DNA of 64,000 nt from Variovorax boronicumulans (GTDB taxonomy: Bacteria > Pseudomonadota > Gammaproteobacteria > Burkholderiales > Burkholderiaceae_C): contig NZ_JAUSSG010000010.1 in NCBI RefSeq assembly GCF_030812215.1, positions 186,001-250,000 on the forward strand, given 5' to 3'. How positions within the stretch are numbered: the stretch's first letter is position 1; each line of letters starts with the position of its first letter. This document shows positions 16,694-25,124 of the stretch, one piece after another. A program made the position numbers and the translations under genes. The notes beneath the pieces were generated by a model. That model was not told the DNA's origin, did not search any database, and was given only the letters and a program-made list of their open reading frames with translations.

Positions 16694-17594
16694 ATGAAAC
16701 CCGTCGAACTCAACCGCATCGACCTGAACCTGCTCACCATGCTGGCCGCGCTCATGCGAGAGCGCCACGTCAGCCGCGCGGCCGAGCGGCTGAACCTCGG
16801 CCAGCCCGCGGTGAGCCATGCGCTGGCGCGGCTGCGCGAACTCACCGGCGATCCGCTGCTGGTGCGCCAGGGCCGCGTGATGGAGCCGACCGAGCGCGCG
16901 CTGGCACTGATGCAGGGCCTGGGCCCCGCGCTCGCGCAGATCGAGGCCACGTTCCGCGCAGGCCGACTTCGAACCCGAGCGCGCCGCGCCGGTGTTCCGC
17001 ATCGGCCTGACCGACGACCTGCAGATCGCGATGCTGCCCCGCCTGCTGCGCGCCCTGAGCGCCGAAGTGCCCCGCGCCAAGCTGGTGACGCTCACGGTCT
17101 GCTATCGCAATGCCATGAGCTACCTGGAGCAGGGAGAGGTCAGCGCGGTGATGTCGTTCCTGAAAGACCTGCCCGCCGATGCCAAGGTGCGCAAGGTCCG
17201 TACGGCACGCTTCGCCATGCTGCGCGCCGACACCGTGCCCGGCAAGCTCTCGCTCGACGACTACTGCCGCCGCCGCCACGTGCTCGTGACCTATGCGGGC
17301 GACCTGTGCGGCACCGTCGACGAAACGCTGGGCGAAATGGGGCGCCAGCGCGACGTGGCCTTCTCGGTGCCGCAGTTCGGCAGCCTCCCCGCCGTGCTGG
17401 CCGGCACCGACCTGCTGGCCACGGTGCCCGAGCACGTGGCGCTGGCACTGTCGGCGCAAGGTGGGCTTCGCTACGAGGCCTTGCCGTTCGAGAGCCCGGA
17501 CTACCAGATCAAGCTCGCCTGGCGCGCGGTGACGGACAAGGACTCAGCAGAAACGTGGTTGCGCAAGGCGATGCTGCGCAGTTTCAATGACTAG
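16694..17594 (+). pseudogene. LysR-family regulator, frameshifted
   Basis: The first 86 codons (16694-16955) encode a normal LysR HTH domain (LLTMLAALMRERHVSRAAERL, QPAVSHALARLREL). The frame then switches to +1, and from about 16963 to the stop at 17592-17594 the rest of a LysR sensor domain reads cleanly (FRIGLTDDLQIAMLPRLL ... KAMLRSFND). The join lies in the CG-rich run GTTCCGCGCAGG (16951-16962). Removing one C or adding GC restores a continuous protein of about 300 aa. This may be a true inactivation, a slippage site or a sequencing error; the rest of the gene is intact. It probably controlled the divergent quinone oxidoreductase. Confidence 0.85.
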
Positions 17595-17621
17595 GACAAC
17601 AACCTCCCGCAAGGACACCGC

Positions 17622-18494
17622 ATGCCCCATACCGAGACGAACTTCGAACTGACCGCCAACGACGGCCACCCCGTGGAAGCCCACCGCTGGCAGGGTGCCG
17701 CGCCGCGCGCCATCGTCCAACTGGCGCACGGCATGGGCGAGCATTCGCTGCGCTATCGCCCGCTCGCCGATGCGCTCACGCAGGCCGGCTGCGTGGTCTA
17801 TGCGAACGAGCACCGCGGTCATGGCGCCTACGCCCTGGCGAACAACGAACTCGGCGAATTCGGCCCGCGCAACTTCGCCGGCCTCGTGGACGACATGGCG
17901 CTGCTGAGCCGGCATGCGCGCGCCGCGCACCCCGGCCTGCCGCTCATCCTCATCGGCCACAGCATGGGCTCGTTCGCCACGCAGTACTACCTGGTGCGGC
18001 ACAGCGAGCTCTTGTCCGGCGCGGTGCTCTCGGGCACCGCGGCGCTCGACCTGCTGGGCACCGCGCTGCAGAGCGGCTTTCGCCTCGAAGACATGAATGC
18101 CACGCTGCCCGATGTGCGCACGCCGTTCGACTGGCTCAGCCGCGATCCGGCACAGGTCGATGCGTACATCGCCGATCCGCTGTGCGGCTTCACGGTGTCG
18201 GCCGAGGGGCTGGGGTCGATGTTCGCGAACCTCGACGACCTGACGCCCGCAGCCATGCAATCGCGCATCCGGCCCGAGCTGCCGCTGTACCTCTTCATCG
18301 GCGACCAGGACCCGGTCAGCAACAAGGCCGAATGGTTCTACCCGCTGGTGCAGCGCTATCGCGAGGCGGGCCTGCGCGACGTGTCGTGCCATGTGTTCGG
18401 CGGCGCGCGCCACGAGACGCTGAACGAAACCAACCGGGATGAAGTCGTGGCGGTGCTGCTCGCCTGGATCGCGCGCGTCGTGCGCACGCCCTGA
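17622..18494 (+). CDS. Alpha/beta hydrolase, monoacylglycerol lipase/lysophospholipase-like
   Basis: A 290-residue cytoplasmic serine hydrolase of the Hydrolase_4/monoacylglycerol-lipase group. It has QLAHGMGEHSLRYRPLADAL near the oxyanion loop, nucleophile Ser in GHSMGS, Asp in GDQDPVS and His in GGARHETLNE. The start is ATG 17622, 27 bp after the LysR-like gene, with an upstream CAAGGA. No signal peptide, so any lipid substrate is handled inside the cell. Functional role is inferred from the family only. Confidence 0.88.
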   Translation: MPHTETNFELTANDGHPVEAHRWQGAAPRAIVQLAHGMGEHSLRYRPLADALTQAGCVVYANEHRGHGAYALANNELGEFGPRNFAGLVDDMALLSRHARAAHPGLPLILIGHSMGSFATQYYLVRHSELLSGAVLSGTAALDLLGTALQSGFRLEDMNATLPDVRTPFDWLSRDPAQVDAYIADPLCGFTVSAEGLGSMFANLDDLTPAAMQSRIRPELPLYLFIGDQDPVSNKAEWFYPLVQRYREAGLRDVSCHVFGGARHETLNETNRDEVVAVLLAWIARVVRTP

Positions 18495-18592
18495 AAGGCG
18501 GGCTTCTCCCGGGCGAAAGGCCGCCATCCGGCCTGCCGCGCATGCGCCGGAGGCCGACACGCCGCCACAACGAGGTCTGGTAGAAGAAACCC

Positions 18593-19726
18593 ATGGCGAC
18601 TCCTCTCGTGTCCTCCATCCTCCAACTCCTGCTCGGCGTGGACCTCGGCGCCTCCGATGGAACCGCAGGCAATCGCTTCGCGATCGAAGGTCTGGCCTGG
18701 GCGCCGGAAAAGGATGGCACGGCCAGCCTCCGGATCGACCGACTCGAAGCGGCATCCCTTCAGCTCTCCTCCGGAGAGCTCACGCTGGCAATCGGCCGCG
18801 TGGCCGTGCGCGGCCTCGTCGCGCAGATACGCAGCGAGGCCGGCGCGCCGCAGTTGGCCGGCGTCGAGGCCCGCGAAGCCGAGTTCTCGGGCCTGAAGCT
18901 GCACGGCCCCTTGCGCATGCCGCCGCGGCTGCACGAGGCATGGAACACCGCGCATGCGCCGGCTGCAGAAGCCCCCGCCTCTCAAGCGTCGGCCGATGCA
19001 ACAAGCCTCACGCCCCTCGGCACGGCCCACGGCACCATCCGCGGACAGATCACCGATGCGCACCTGCTCTTCGATGCCGACGTGACGGTGCCGGTACGCG
19101 GTGGGCGGATCGATTTCAACGACGCGACGGTCGAGCACCTCGGTCCCGACTCGCGCATGGGCGTGAGCCGCCTGGGCATCTATGTCGATGCGCCCAATGG
19201 CCGCAGCTATGTGTACCGGTTCGCCTCGGCTCCGCTGGCCGGCGTGGCCTTCGAGCGCCGCGGTGCGCTGTTGAGCCCATGGATCTCCGAGCGCGGCAAG
19301 CTGCAGTTGCAGGAATTCGCCGAATCGATGCTGCGCCGGGGCCTTGGCCAGGGGCACGAGGGATTGACCGAGCAGGCGCGCGACCTGCTGGGGCGCACTT
19401 CGCTGTCCGGCGACCTGCAGCTGGGCGACGGAGGCTTCGCGCTGCCGGGATTGCAAGGCCGCCTCGAAGGCCGCGACGAAGGCCGCAACCGCATCGGGCT
19501 GCATTCCGAGGCCGTGGGCCGCGGCGTGACGGTGGAGATCGATTCGCTGCTGGTGCGCGACGCAGCCTCCGCTGCGGAGAACGCGCACCTTAGCTGCGAC
19601 ACGCTGCGGGCGAAGCTCAAGCTCCAGCTTGTTTCAGAGGGCGCGGAGATGCGCTTCGTGCTCGATCTCGAGAGCGGAACCGCGGCCGGACTCCGGTTCG
19701 ACCGAAGCGCACCCGCGGCTGGATGA
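18593..19726 (+). CDS. Hypothetical protein (377 aa)
   Basis: A 377-residue protein of unknown function, not recognised. The beginning MATPLVSSILQLLLGVDLG is mildly hydrophobic and may be an N-terminal helix, not a cleavable signal. Much of the rest is alternating beta-strand with repeated short patterns (LAIGRVAVRGLVAQI, VEAREAEFSGLKLHGPLRM, GTIRGQITDAHLLFDADVTV), reminiscent of the repeated beta-strands of AsmA/YhdP-like or bactericidal-lipid-binding proteins, but this is not assured. It has an Ala/Pro-rich linker near 122-140. It stands alone after the lipase-like gene, and its end faces the convergent LysR gene, 20 bp away. Confidence 0.6.
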   Translation: MATPLVSSILQLLLGVDLGASDGTAGNRFAIEGLAWAPEKDGTASLRIDRLEAASLQLSSGELTLAIGRVAVRGLVAQIRSEAGAPQLAGVEAREAEFSGLKLHGPLRMPPRLHEAWNTAHAPAAEAPASQASADATSLTPLGTAHGTIRGQITDAHLLFDADVTVPVRGGRIDFNDATVEHLGPDSRMGVSRLGIYVDAPNGRSYVYRFASAPLAGVAFERRGALLSPWISERGKLQLQEFAESMLRRGLGQGHEGLTEQARDLLGRTSLSGDLQLGDGGFALPGLQGRLEGRDEGRNRIGLHSEAVGRGVTVEIDSLLVRDAASAAENAHLSCDTLRAKLKLQLVSEGAEMRFVLDLESGTAAGLRFDRSAPAAG

Positions 19727-19746
19727 GCGTGGATCGAAAACGCCGA

Positions 19747-21036
19747 TCAGCCACCCGCTCGCCGCACCGTCGCCCTGAAATCCGGGGACCGCGCCACCAC
19801 CGCCGCGATTTCCGCCATCAACGCCCTCGCCCCCGGCGATGCCAATGCGCCCTGCCGCTGCGTCAACCCGATCTCGCGGCGCGTCTCGTCGAGCGGGAAG
19901 CCCAGCACCACCAAGCTGCCGTCGCGGATTTCGTAGCGCAGTTGATGCGGCGAGATCGCTGTGAGCATGTCGCTCTCCAGCAGCAGGCCGCGCAGCACGG
20001 CGAGGTCGCCTGTTTCCACCGCGGGGATCGGAGGTGCCTCGCGTGCCGACGAGAAGAAGCGCTCGAGCAGTTCGCGTGACGGCGTGTTGTGCCGCGAGAG
20101 GGCCCACGTCGCCTGCCGCAGCGCATTGAAGTCGATGCGCTTCGCGCGCTCCAGCGGATGGCCGGCGCGCGCGATCACCGCAATGCTGTCCTCGAACAGC
20201 GCCTCCTGCTGCAGGTCCCTGGCTTCGGCGGGGCTGCGCAGCGCGCCGAGGATGAAGTCGACGTCGCCGCTGCGCAGCGATGCGGCCAGCGCGTCGTACG
20301 GGCTCTCGACCGTGGCCACATGCAGCCCCGGATGCCGCGCGAGCAGCGAGGCGATCGCGAGCGGCAGGATCTGCGTGCGCCCGAGCGGAAGCGCCCCGAC
20401 GGTCACGCTCCCCTGCAGCATGCCTTCGCTCGCGGCGATGTCCGGCCCGATGTGGCGCAGCTCCGCGAGCACGCGCTTGAAGTAGAGGGCCACGATCTCC
20501 CCGGCCGGCGTCGGCGCGAGGCCGCGCGCCTTGCGTTCGAGCAACGCAACGCCCAGGCCGCCCTCCAGGTCCTTCAGCGCGCTGCTGACGGCCGGCTGCG
20601 TGATGCCGAACTCGCGCGCGACCGCCGGCATGTTGCGCTTCTCGACCAGGCTCGCGATCACCGCGAGCCGCCGGCCGTTGAGGATCGACGCGAAGAGCGA
20701 AGGCACATCGGCCGTCGCGCCGATGCCGCCGCGCGCAACGAGCTGCGCGCGCGCCTCCTCGAACTCGCGCTCGATGCGGCGCGCGCGCACCAGCACCAGG
20801 TCGCCGTAGGAATTGAGCGCCATGCCGCGCGCGCGGCGATCGAAAAGCGGCCTGCCCAGCGCGCGCTCGAGTTCGGAAATGGAGCGCGTGACGCCCGAGG
20901 CGACGCGGTACAGCTGCTCGTCCGCGGCCCTGGCGATGCTGCCGGCGGCGGCCACGGCCGAGAACGCGCGCAGGTGCCGCAGGTTGATGGCGAGCGCGCT
21001 GCCGATCACTTTGTCTTGCTGGTTGGCCGGAGTCAC
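19747..21036 (-). CDS. LysR-family regulator with two HTH domains
   Basis: About 429 residues, longer than the LysR norm of about 300. There are two consecutive HTH_1 domains: residues 17-76 (LRHLRAFSAVAAAGSIARAAD ... LGRPLFDRRARGM) and 117-176 (RLAVIASLVEKRNMPAVARE ... LGVALLERKARGL). A LysR substrate domain follows. It starts at GTG 21036 (AGGGA upstream); GTG 21009 is possible. It faces ligJ with 136 bp between, which contains a T-N11-A palindrome. It is likely to be the activator of ligJ-ligK in response to a 4,5-pathway intermediate. I infer this from position. Confidence 0.85.
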   Translation of the reverse strand: MTPANQQDKVIGSALAINLRHLRAFSAVAAAGSIARAADEQLYRVASGVTRSISELERALGRPLFDRRARGMALNSYGDLVLVRARRIEREFEEARAQLVARGGIGATADVPSLFASILNGRRLAVIASLVEKRNMPAVAREFGITQPAVSSALKDLEGGLGVALLERKARGLAPTPAGEIVALYFKRVLAELRHIGPDIAASEGMLQGSVTVGALPLGRTQILPLAIASLLARHPGLHVATVESPYDALAASLRSGDVDFILGALRSPAEARDLQQEALFEDSIAVIARAGHPLERAKRIDFNALRQATWALSRHNTPSRELLERFFSSAREAPPIPAVETGDLAVLRGLLLESDMLTAISPHQLRYEIRDGSLVVLGFPLDETRREIGLTQRQGALASPGARALMAEIAAVVARSPDFRATVRRAGG

Positions 21037-21062
21037 TTCGATCCCTGGGGTAAACCCTGCCG

Positions 21063-21077
21063 ATAAGAAAGTCTGAT
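21063..21077. promoter_or_regulatory. LysR-type T-N11-A operator
   Basis: The 15 bases ATAAGAAAGTCTGAT form a near-palindrome (ATAAGA / TCTGAT, 5 of 6 paired) with the T-N11-A spacing of LysR boxes. It lies in the lysR-ligJ divergent gap. Confidence 0.45.
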
Positions 21078-21172
21078 GGTAGGGCAACGCGAACTCACCC
21101 CACGCAACGGCGCGTGCAAACACACTCGAAGGCATCCGAGCCAACAACAACCGATGGGGTTGCCAAAAGAAA

Positions 21173-22201
21173 ATGATCATCGACTGCCACGGCCACTACA
21201 CCACCGCGCCCAAGGCGCTGGAGAACTGGCGCAACCAGCAGATCGCAGGGCTGAAAGACCCGGCGATGAAGCCCCGTGTCGCCGACCTGAAGATCAGCGA
21301 CGACGAGTTGCGCGAATCGATCGAGGGCAACCAGCTTCGTCTCATGAAGGAGCGCGGCAGCGACCTCACGATCTTCAGCCCACGCGCGAGCTTCATGGCG
21401 CACCACATCGGCGACTTCGAAACCTCGTCGACCTGGGCCGCGATCTGCAACGAGCTGTGCTTCCGGGTGAGCGAGCTGTTTCCCGACCACTTCATCGGCG
21501 CGGCGATGCTGCCGCAGTCGCCCGGCGTGGACCCGCGCACCTGCATTCCCGAGCTGGAGCGCTGCGTGCGCGAATACGGCTTCGTGGCGATCAACCTCAA
21601 CCCCGATCCCTCGGGCGGGCACTGGACTTCGCCGCCGCTGTCGGACCGCCACTGGTATCCGCTCTACGAGAAGATGGTCGAGCACGACATTCCGGCGATG
21701 GTGCATGTCAGCACCAGCTGCAACGCCTGCTTTCACACCACCGGCGCGCATTACCTCAACGCGGACACCACCGCGTTCATGCAGTGCCTCACCTCCGATC
21801 TCTTCACCGATTTCCCCACGCTGCGCTTCGTGATCCCGCACGGCGGCGGCGCGGTGCCGTATCACTGGGGGCGCTTTCGCGGATTGGCGCAAGAGATGAA
21901 GAAGCCCTTGCTCAAGGACCACCTGCTCAACAACATCTTCTTCGACACCTGCGTCTACCACCAGCCGGGCATCGACCTGCTGACGCGCGTGATTCCCGTG
22001 GACAACATCCTCTTTGCAAGCGAGATGATCGGCGCGGTGCGCGGCATCGATCCGGAGACCGGGTTCTTCTACGACGACACGCGCCGCTACATCGACGCGA
22101 CGCCGATGCTCGATACCGAGACGCGGCACAAGGTGTTCGAAGCCAACGCACGCCGCGTCTATCCGCGCCTGGATCGCGCACTCATCGCCAAAGGCCTCTG
22201 A
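21173..22201 (+). CDS. ligJ: 4-oxalomesaconate hydratase LigJ
   Basis: A 342-residue amidohydrolase-fold enzyme of the LigJ type. It begins MIIDCHGHYTTAPKAL, the signature start of this family, with the metal-binding HGH; later IPHGGGAVPYHWGRFRG also matches. LigJ hydrates 4-oxalomesaconate to 4-carboxy-4-hydroxy-2-oxoadipate (CHA) in the protocatechuate and gallate 4,5-cleavage pathway. The length equals that of the Sphingobium enzyme (about 341 aa). The ATG is preceded by AAAAGAAA. ligK follows 3 bp later. The ring-opening and tautomerase genes of the pathway are not in the window. Confidence 0.92.
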   Translation: MIIDCHGHYTTAPKALENWRNQQIAGLKDPAMKPRVADLKISDDELRESIEGNQLRLMKERGSDLTIFSPRASFMAHHIGDFETSSTWAAICNELCFRVSELFPDHFIGAAMLPQSPGVDPRTCIPELERCVREYGFVAINLNPDPSGGHWTSPPLSDRHWYPLYEKMVEHDIPAMVHVSTSCNACFHTTGAHYLNADTTAFMQCLTSDLFTDFPTLRFVIPHGGGAVPYHWGRFRGLAQEMKKPLLKDHLLNNIFFDTCVYHQPGIDLLTRVIPVDNILFASEMIGAVRGIDPETGFFYDDTRRYIDATPMLDTETRHKVFEANARRVYPRLDRALIAKGL

Positions 22202-22204
22202 CCC

Positions 22205-22903
22205 ATGTCCAACACCCTCCAACAGCAACTCGGCGTCGTCCATCGCAACATTGCGCGCGCCGATGCAGCCGCGGTCGAAAAGCTCTCGCGCTTCGGCGTC
22301 TCCACCGTGCACGAAGCGCTCGGCCGGCTCGGGCTGATGCAGCCGCGCATCCGCCCCATCCACCCCGATGCGCGCTTCTGCGGCACCGCCGTCACCGTGC
22401 TGCTGCAGCCCGGCGACAACTGGATGCTGCACGTCGCGGCCGAGCAGCTCCAGCCCGGCGACGTCGTGGTCGCCGCCTGCACCAGCGACAGCACCGACGG
22501 CTTCTTCGGCGACCTGCTCGCGACCTCGTTCAAGGCGCGCGGCTGCAAGGGCCTGGTGATCGATGGCGGCGTGCGCGACGTGCGCGACCTCAACGCGATG
22601 GGCTTCCCCGTGTTCAGCCGCGCCATCCATTCGAAAGGCACCATCAAGGCAACCCTCGGCTCGGTCAACGTGCCGGTGGTGTGCGCTGGCGCGCTGGTGA
22701 ACCCGGGCGACGTGGTCGTCGCCGACATCGATGGCGTGGTGGTCGTGCCGGCCGCGCGTGCGCAGCAGGTGGCCGATGCGGCCGAGGCCCGCGAAGCCAA
22801 CGAGACCGCCAAGCGCGAGCGCTTCGCCGCCGGCGAACTGGGCCTGGACATGTACGCCATGCGCGAGCCGCTGGCCAAGGCGGGTCTGCGCTACATCGAC
22901 TGA
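22205..22903 (+). CDS. ligK: 4-carboxy-4-hydroxy-2-oxoadipate aldolase LigK (RraA-like fold)
   Basis: A 232-residue class II aldolase with the RraA/RNase-E-inhibitor-like fold. The Mg2+ and substrate site [19 protein letters not shown] and the downstream [11 protein letters not shown] are characteristic of CHA/HMG aldolases. LigK cleaves CHA to pyruvate and oxaloacetate, the last step of the 4,5-cleavage route. Length matches the LigK family (about 228 aa). It is 3 bp after ligJ and clearly in the same operon. RraA itself is shorter (about 160 aa) and lacks the C-terminal helical extension. Confidence 0.92.
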   Translation: MSNTLQQQLGVVHRNIARADAAAVEKLSRFGVSTVHEALGRLGLMQPRIRPIHPDARFCGTAVTVLLQPGDNWMLHVAAEQLQPGDVVVAACTSDSTDGFFGDLLATSFKARGCKGLVIDGGVRDVRDLNAMGFPVFSRAIHSKGTIKATLGSVNVPVVCAGALVNPGDVVVADIDGVVVVPAARAQQVADAAEAREANETAKRERFAAGELGLDMYAMREPLAKAGLRYID

Positions 22904-22939
22904 CGAGACCGCACCGCAGTCCTACCCTCCCGCGAAACC

Positions 22940-23935
22940 ATGAAGACCTCTTCCCTCCGCCGCCCTTTCCTCGCTCTCCCCCTCGCCCTTGCCGGGCTGC
23001 TCGCGCTCGGCGCCTCGATCCACGCCGGCGCCGCCGACGCCTATCCGTCCAGGCCCGTGAAGATCCTCGTCGGCTACAGCGCCGGGGGCGCGGTCGATGC
23101 CATCGCGCGCTCGGTCGGCCAGCGCATGGCGACGATCCTCGGCCAGCCCGTGGTCGTCGAGAACAAGCCCGGCGCCGGCACCAACATCGCGATCAAGTCG
23201 CTGACGTCGAGCGTGCCCGATGGCTACACGCTGCTGCTGGCGGCCAATGCGCTTGCGGTGAACCCGTCGATGTACCAGCCCGCACCCTACGACCTCGATC
23301 GCGACTTCACGCCCATCTCGATGGTCGGCCGCGTGCCCGTGGTGTTCGCGGTGCGCGAAGGCTCGCCGATCAAGACGCTGCCCGAGTTCGTGGCCGCGGC
23401 CAAGGCCAAGCCGGGCGGCGTGACCGTCGCGACGCCGGGCAACGGCGCCACGCCGCACCTGGCGATGGAGCTGTTCCAGCACACCGCCGGCCTCAAGCTG
23501 AGCCATGTGCCCTACAAGGGCGGCGCGCAGGCGATCACCGACGTGCTGGGCGGTCACGTCGACGTGGTGGCGGTCAACGCGCTCGAAGTGCTGCCGCTCG
23601 TGAAGGGCGGCAAGCTGAAGGTGCTGGCGGTAATGAGCACCGAGCGCTCCGCCGTGCTGCCGGGCGTGCCGACGGTGGCCGAGTCAGGCTATCCGGGCTT
23701 CGAGGCCAGCGTCTGGTACGGCTTCGTGGCGCCTGCCGGGCTGCCGAAGCCGGTGCAGGAGAAGCTGCACGAGGCGGTGCAGAAAGCGATCGATTCGAAG
23801 GAGGTGCGCGATCAACTCGCCGCGGCCGGCGGCGTTCCCCTGCCGGGGCCGACCGCGCAGTTCGAGAAGCTGCTCAAGAGCGACGCGGCCCGCTACGGCA
23901 AGCTGATTCGCGAAGCCAGCATCAAGCCGGATTGA
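22940..23935 (+). CDS. Bug-family tripartite tricarboxylate transporter (TTT) receptor
   Basis: A 331-residue periplasmic receptor with a signal peptide (1-31, ...GAADAYPSRPVKILVGYSAGGAVD). The PSRPVKILV start of the mature protein and the ENKPGAGTNIA segment are Bug/TctC hallmarks. Bug receptors are much expanded in Burkholderiales and bind carboxylates. No TctA/TctB membrane components are nearby. Its place, 36 bp after ligK in the ligJK operon, suggests uptake of a di- or tricarboxylate or aromatic acid feeding the pathway. Confidence 0.92.
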   Translation: MKTSSLRRPFLALPLALAGLLALGASIHAGAADAYPSRPVKILVGYSAGGAVDAIARSVGQRMATILGQPVVVENKPGAGTNIAIKSLTSSVPDGYTLLLAANALAVNPSMYQPAPYDLDRDFTPISMVGRVPVVFAVREGSPIKTLPEFVAAAKAKPGGVTVATPGNGATPHLAMELFQHTAGLKLSHVPYKGGAQAITDVLGGHVDVVAVNALEVLPLVKGGKLKVLAVMSTERSAVLPGVPTVAESGYPGFEASVWYGFVAPAGLPKPVQEKLHEAVQKAIDSKEVRDQLAAAGGVPLPGPTAQFEKLLKSDAARYGKLIREASIKPD

Positions 23936-23939
23936 CTCC

Positions 23940-24638
23940 ATGGCAACGCCCCTCAAGGGAATCTGCTCGATGGCGACCCGCGGGTTGCTGGACGAACTGG
24001 CGGCGGCGCACTCGCGGCAGAGCGGCGTGCCGGTCTCGTTCCTGGCTGTGGGCGGCGTCGATGCCGCGCGGCGCGTGGCCGATGGCGAGGCTTTCGATGT
24101 GGTAGCCCTGGCCTCGGACGCGATCGACAAGCTCATTGCAGCAGGCAGCCTCGACGCAGCGGGCAAGGTCGACATCGTCCGCTCGGAAGTCGGCGTCGCG
24201 GTGCATGCCGATGCCGAGCCGCCCGGCATCGCCACGGAAGATGCCGTGCGCCGCACCGTGCAGGCGGCGGCCAGCATCGCCTATTCGACCGGCCCGAGCG
24301 GCGTTGCGCTGCTCGCATTGTTCGGGCGCTGGGGCATCGCCGACGAGATCCGCGGCCGCCTCGTGCAAGCGCCGCCCGGTGTGCCGGTCGGTGCGCTGGT
24401 CGCACGCGGCGAGGCCGCGCTCGGGTTCCAGCAGATGAGCGAACTGATCGGCCTCGAAGGCATCCGCTTGCTCGGCCCGCTGCCGCAGGCCATCCAGATC
24501 GTCACGACCTTCTCGGCCGCGCCGGGCTTCTGCACCCCGCAGCCGGCCGCCGTGCGCGCCCTGCTCGATTTCATGGCCTCGGACGGCAGCGCCGAAGCCA
24601 AGCGCCGCCACGGCATGGCGCCGGCTCCTCAGAGGTAG
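23940..24638 (+). CDS. Signal-less ModA-like substrate-binding protein
   Basis: A 232-residue protein with the type 2 periplasmic binding fold, closest in pattern to molybdate-binding ModA (LDELAAAHSRQSGVPVSF, DVVALASDAIDKLIAAGSLDAAGK, GEAALGFQQMSELIGLEGI). It has no signal peptide or lipobox; the N-terminal MATPLKGICSMATRG is too polar. It therefore probably acts in the cytoplasm as a ligand sensor or enzyme, not as a transport receptor. It starts 5 bases after the Bug gene stop and overlaps the convergent GFA gene end by 10 bp. Its place as the last gene of the ligJK operon suggests a role in the pathway that I cannot name. Confidence 0.75.
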   Translation: MATPLKGICSMATRGLLDELAAAHSRQSGVPVSFLAVGGVDAARRVADGEAFDVVALASDAIDKLIAAGSLDAAGKVDIVRSEVGVAVHADAEPPGIATEDAVRRTVQAAASIAYSTGPSGVALLALFGRWGIADEIRGRLVQAPPGVPVGALVARGEAALGFQQMSELIGLEGIRLLGPLPQAIQIVTTFSAAPGFCTPQPAAVRALLDFMASDGSAEAKRRHGMAPAPQR

Positions 24639-25033
24639 CGCACCTCTGCCGGCACCTCGAACCAGTTGTTGTTGCGCCCGTCCATGTAGCGCACCGGCGC
24701 GGTCGAAAGCTCTTCCAGCGTCGCATCGTCCAGGCAGCTCACATTCACGCTGACATACGCGCCGCCGATCTGCGGCACGTTGCCGCGGCCGAACGACTTG
24801 ATGCCGCAGGTCTTGCAGAACAGGTGCTCGGCGCTGTGCGAGGCGAACTGGTAGCTCGACAGGTTTTCTTCGCCCGAAAGCAGCGTGAAGTCTTCGGGCT
24901 TGACGATGGCGCCCCAGCCGCGCGCCTTCATGCAGATCGAGCAATTGCACTTGCCGGTGCCCGCGGCGAGGTCGATGAGGGCCTGGAAGCGGACCTTGCC
25001 GCAGTGGCAGCTGCCGTTGTATGTCTTCTTCAT
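24629..25033 (-). CDS. GFA/CENP-V family protein (glutathione-dependent formaldehyde-activating type)
   Basis: A 134-residue Zn-binding protein of the GFA superfamily. The Cys motifs are all present: GSCHCGKV near residue 10, CNCSIC near 30 and FCKTCG near 74. The original member was described as catalysing glutathione-formaldehyde adduct formation, but most family members are untested. The ATG has a good context. It is divergent from the WYL regulator at 25125, and its end overlaps the ModA-like gene by 10 bp. The WYL protein may control it. Confidence 0.9.
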   Translation of the reverse strand: MKKTYNGSCHCGKVRFQALIDLAAGTGKCNCSICMKARGWGAIVKPEDFTLLSGEENLSSYQFASHSAEHLFCKTCGIKSFGRGNVPQIGGAYVSVNVSCLDDATLEELSTAPVRYMDGRNNNWFEVPAEVRYL

Positions 25034-25124
25034 GGTGACGTCCTAGAGATGGGTTGGAGAGAAACCCGAGGCTACGACCCATTGCGGACAGATTCTGTCC
25101 TCGATCCGAGGCATCATCCGGTCC

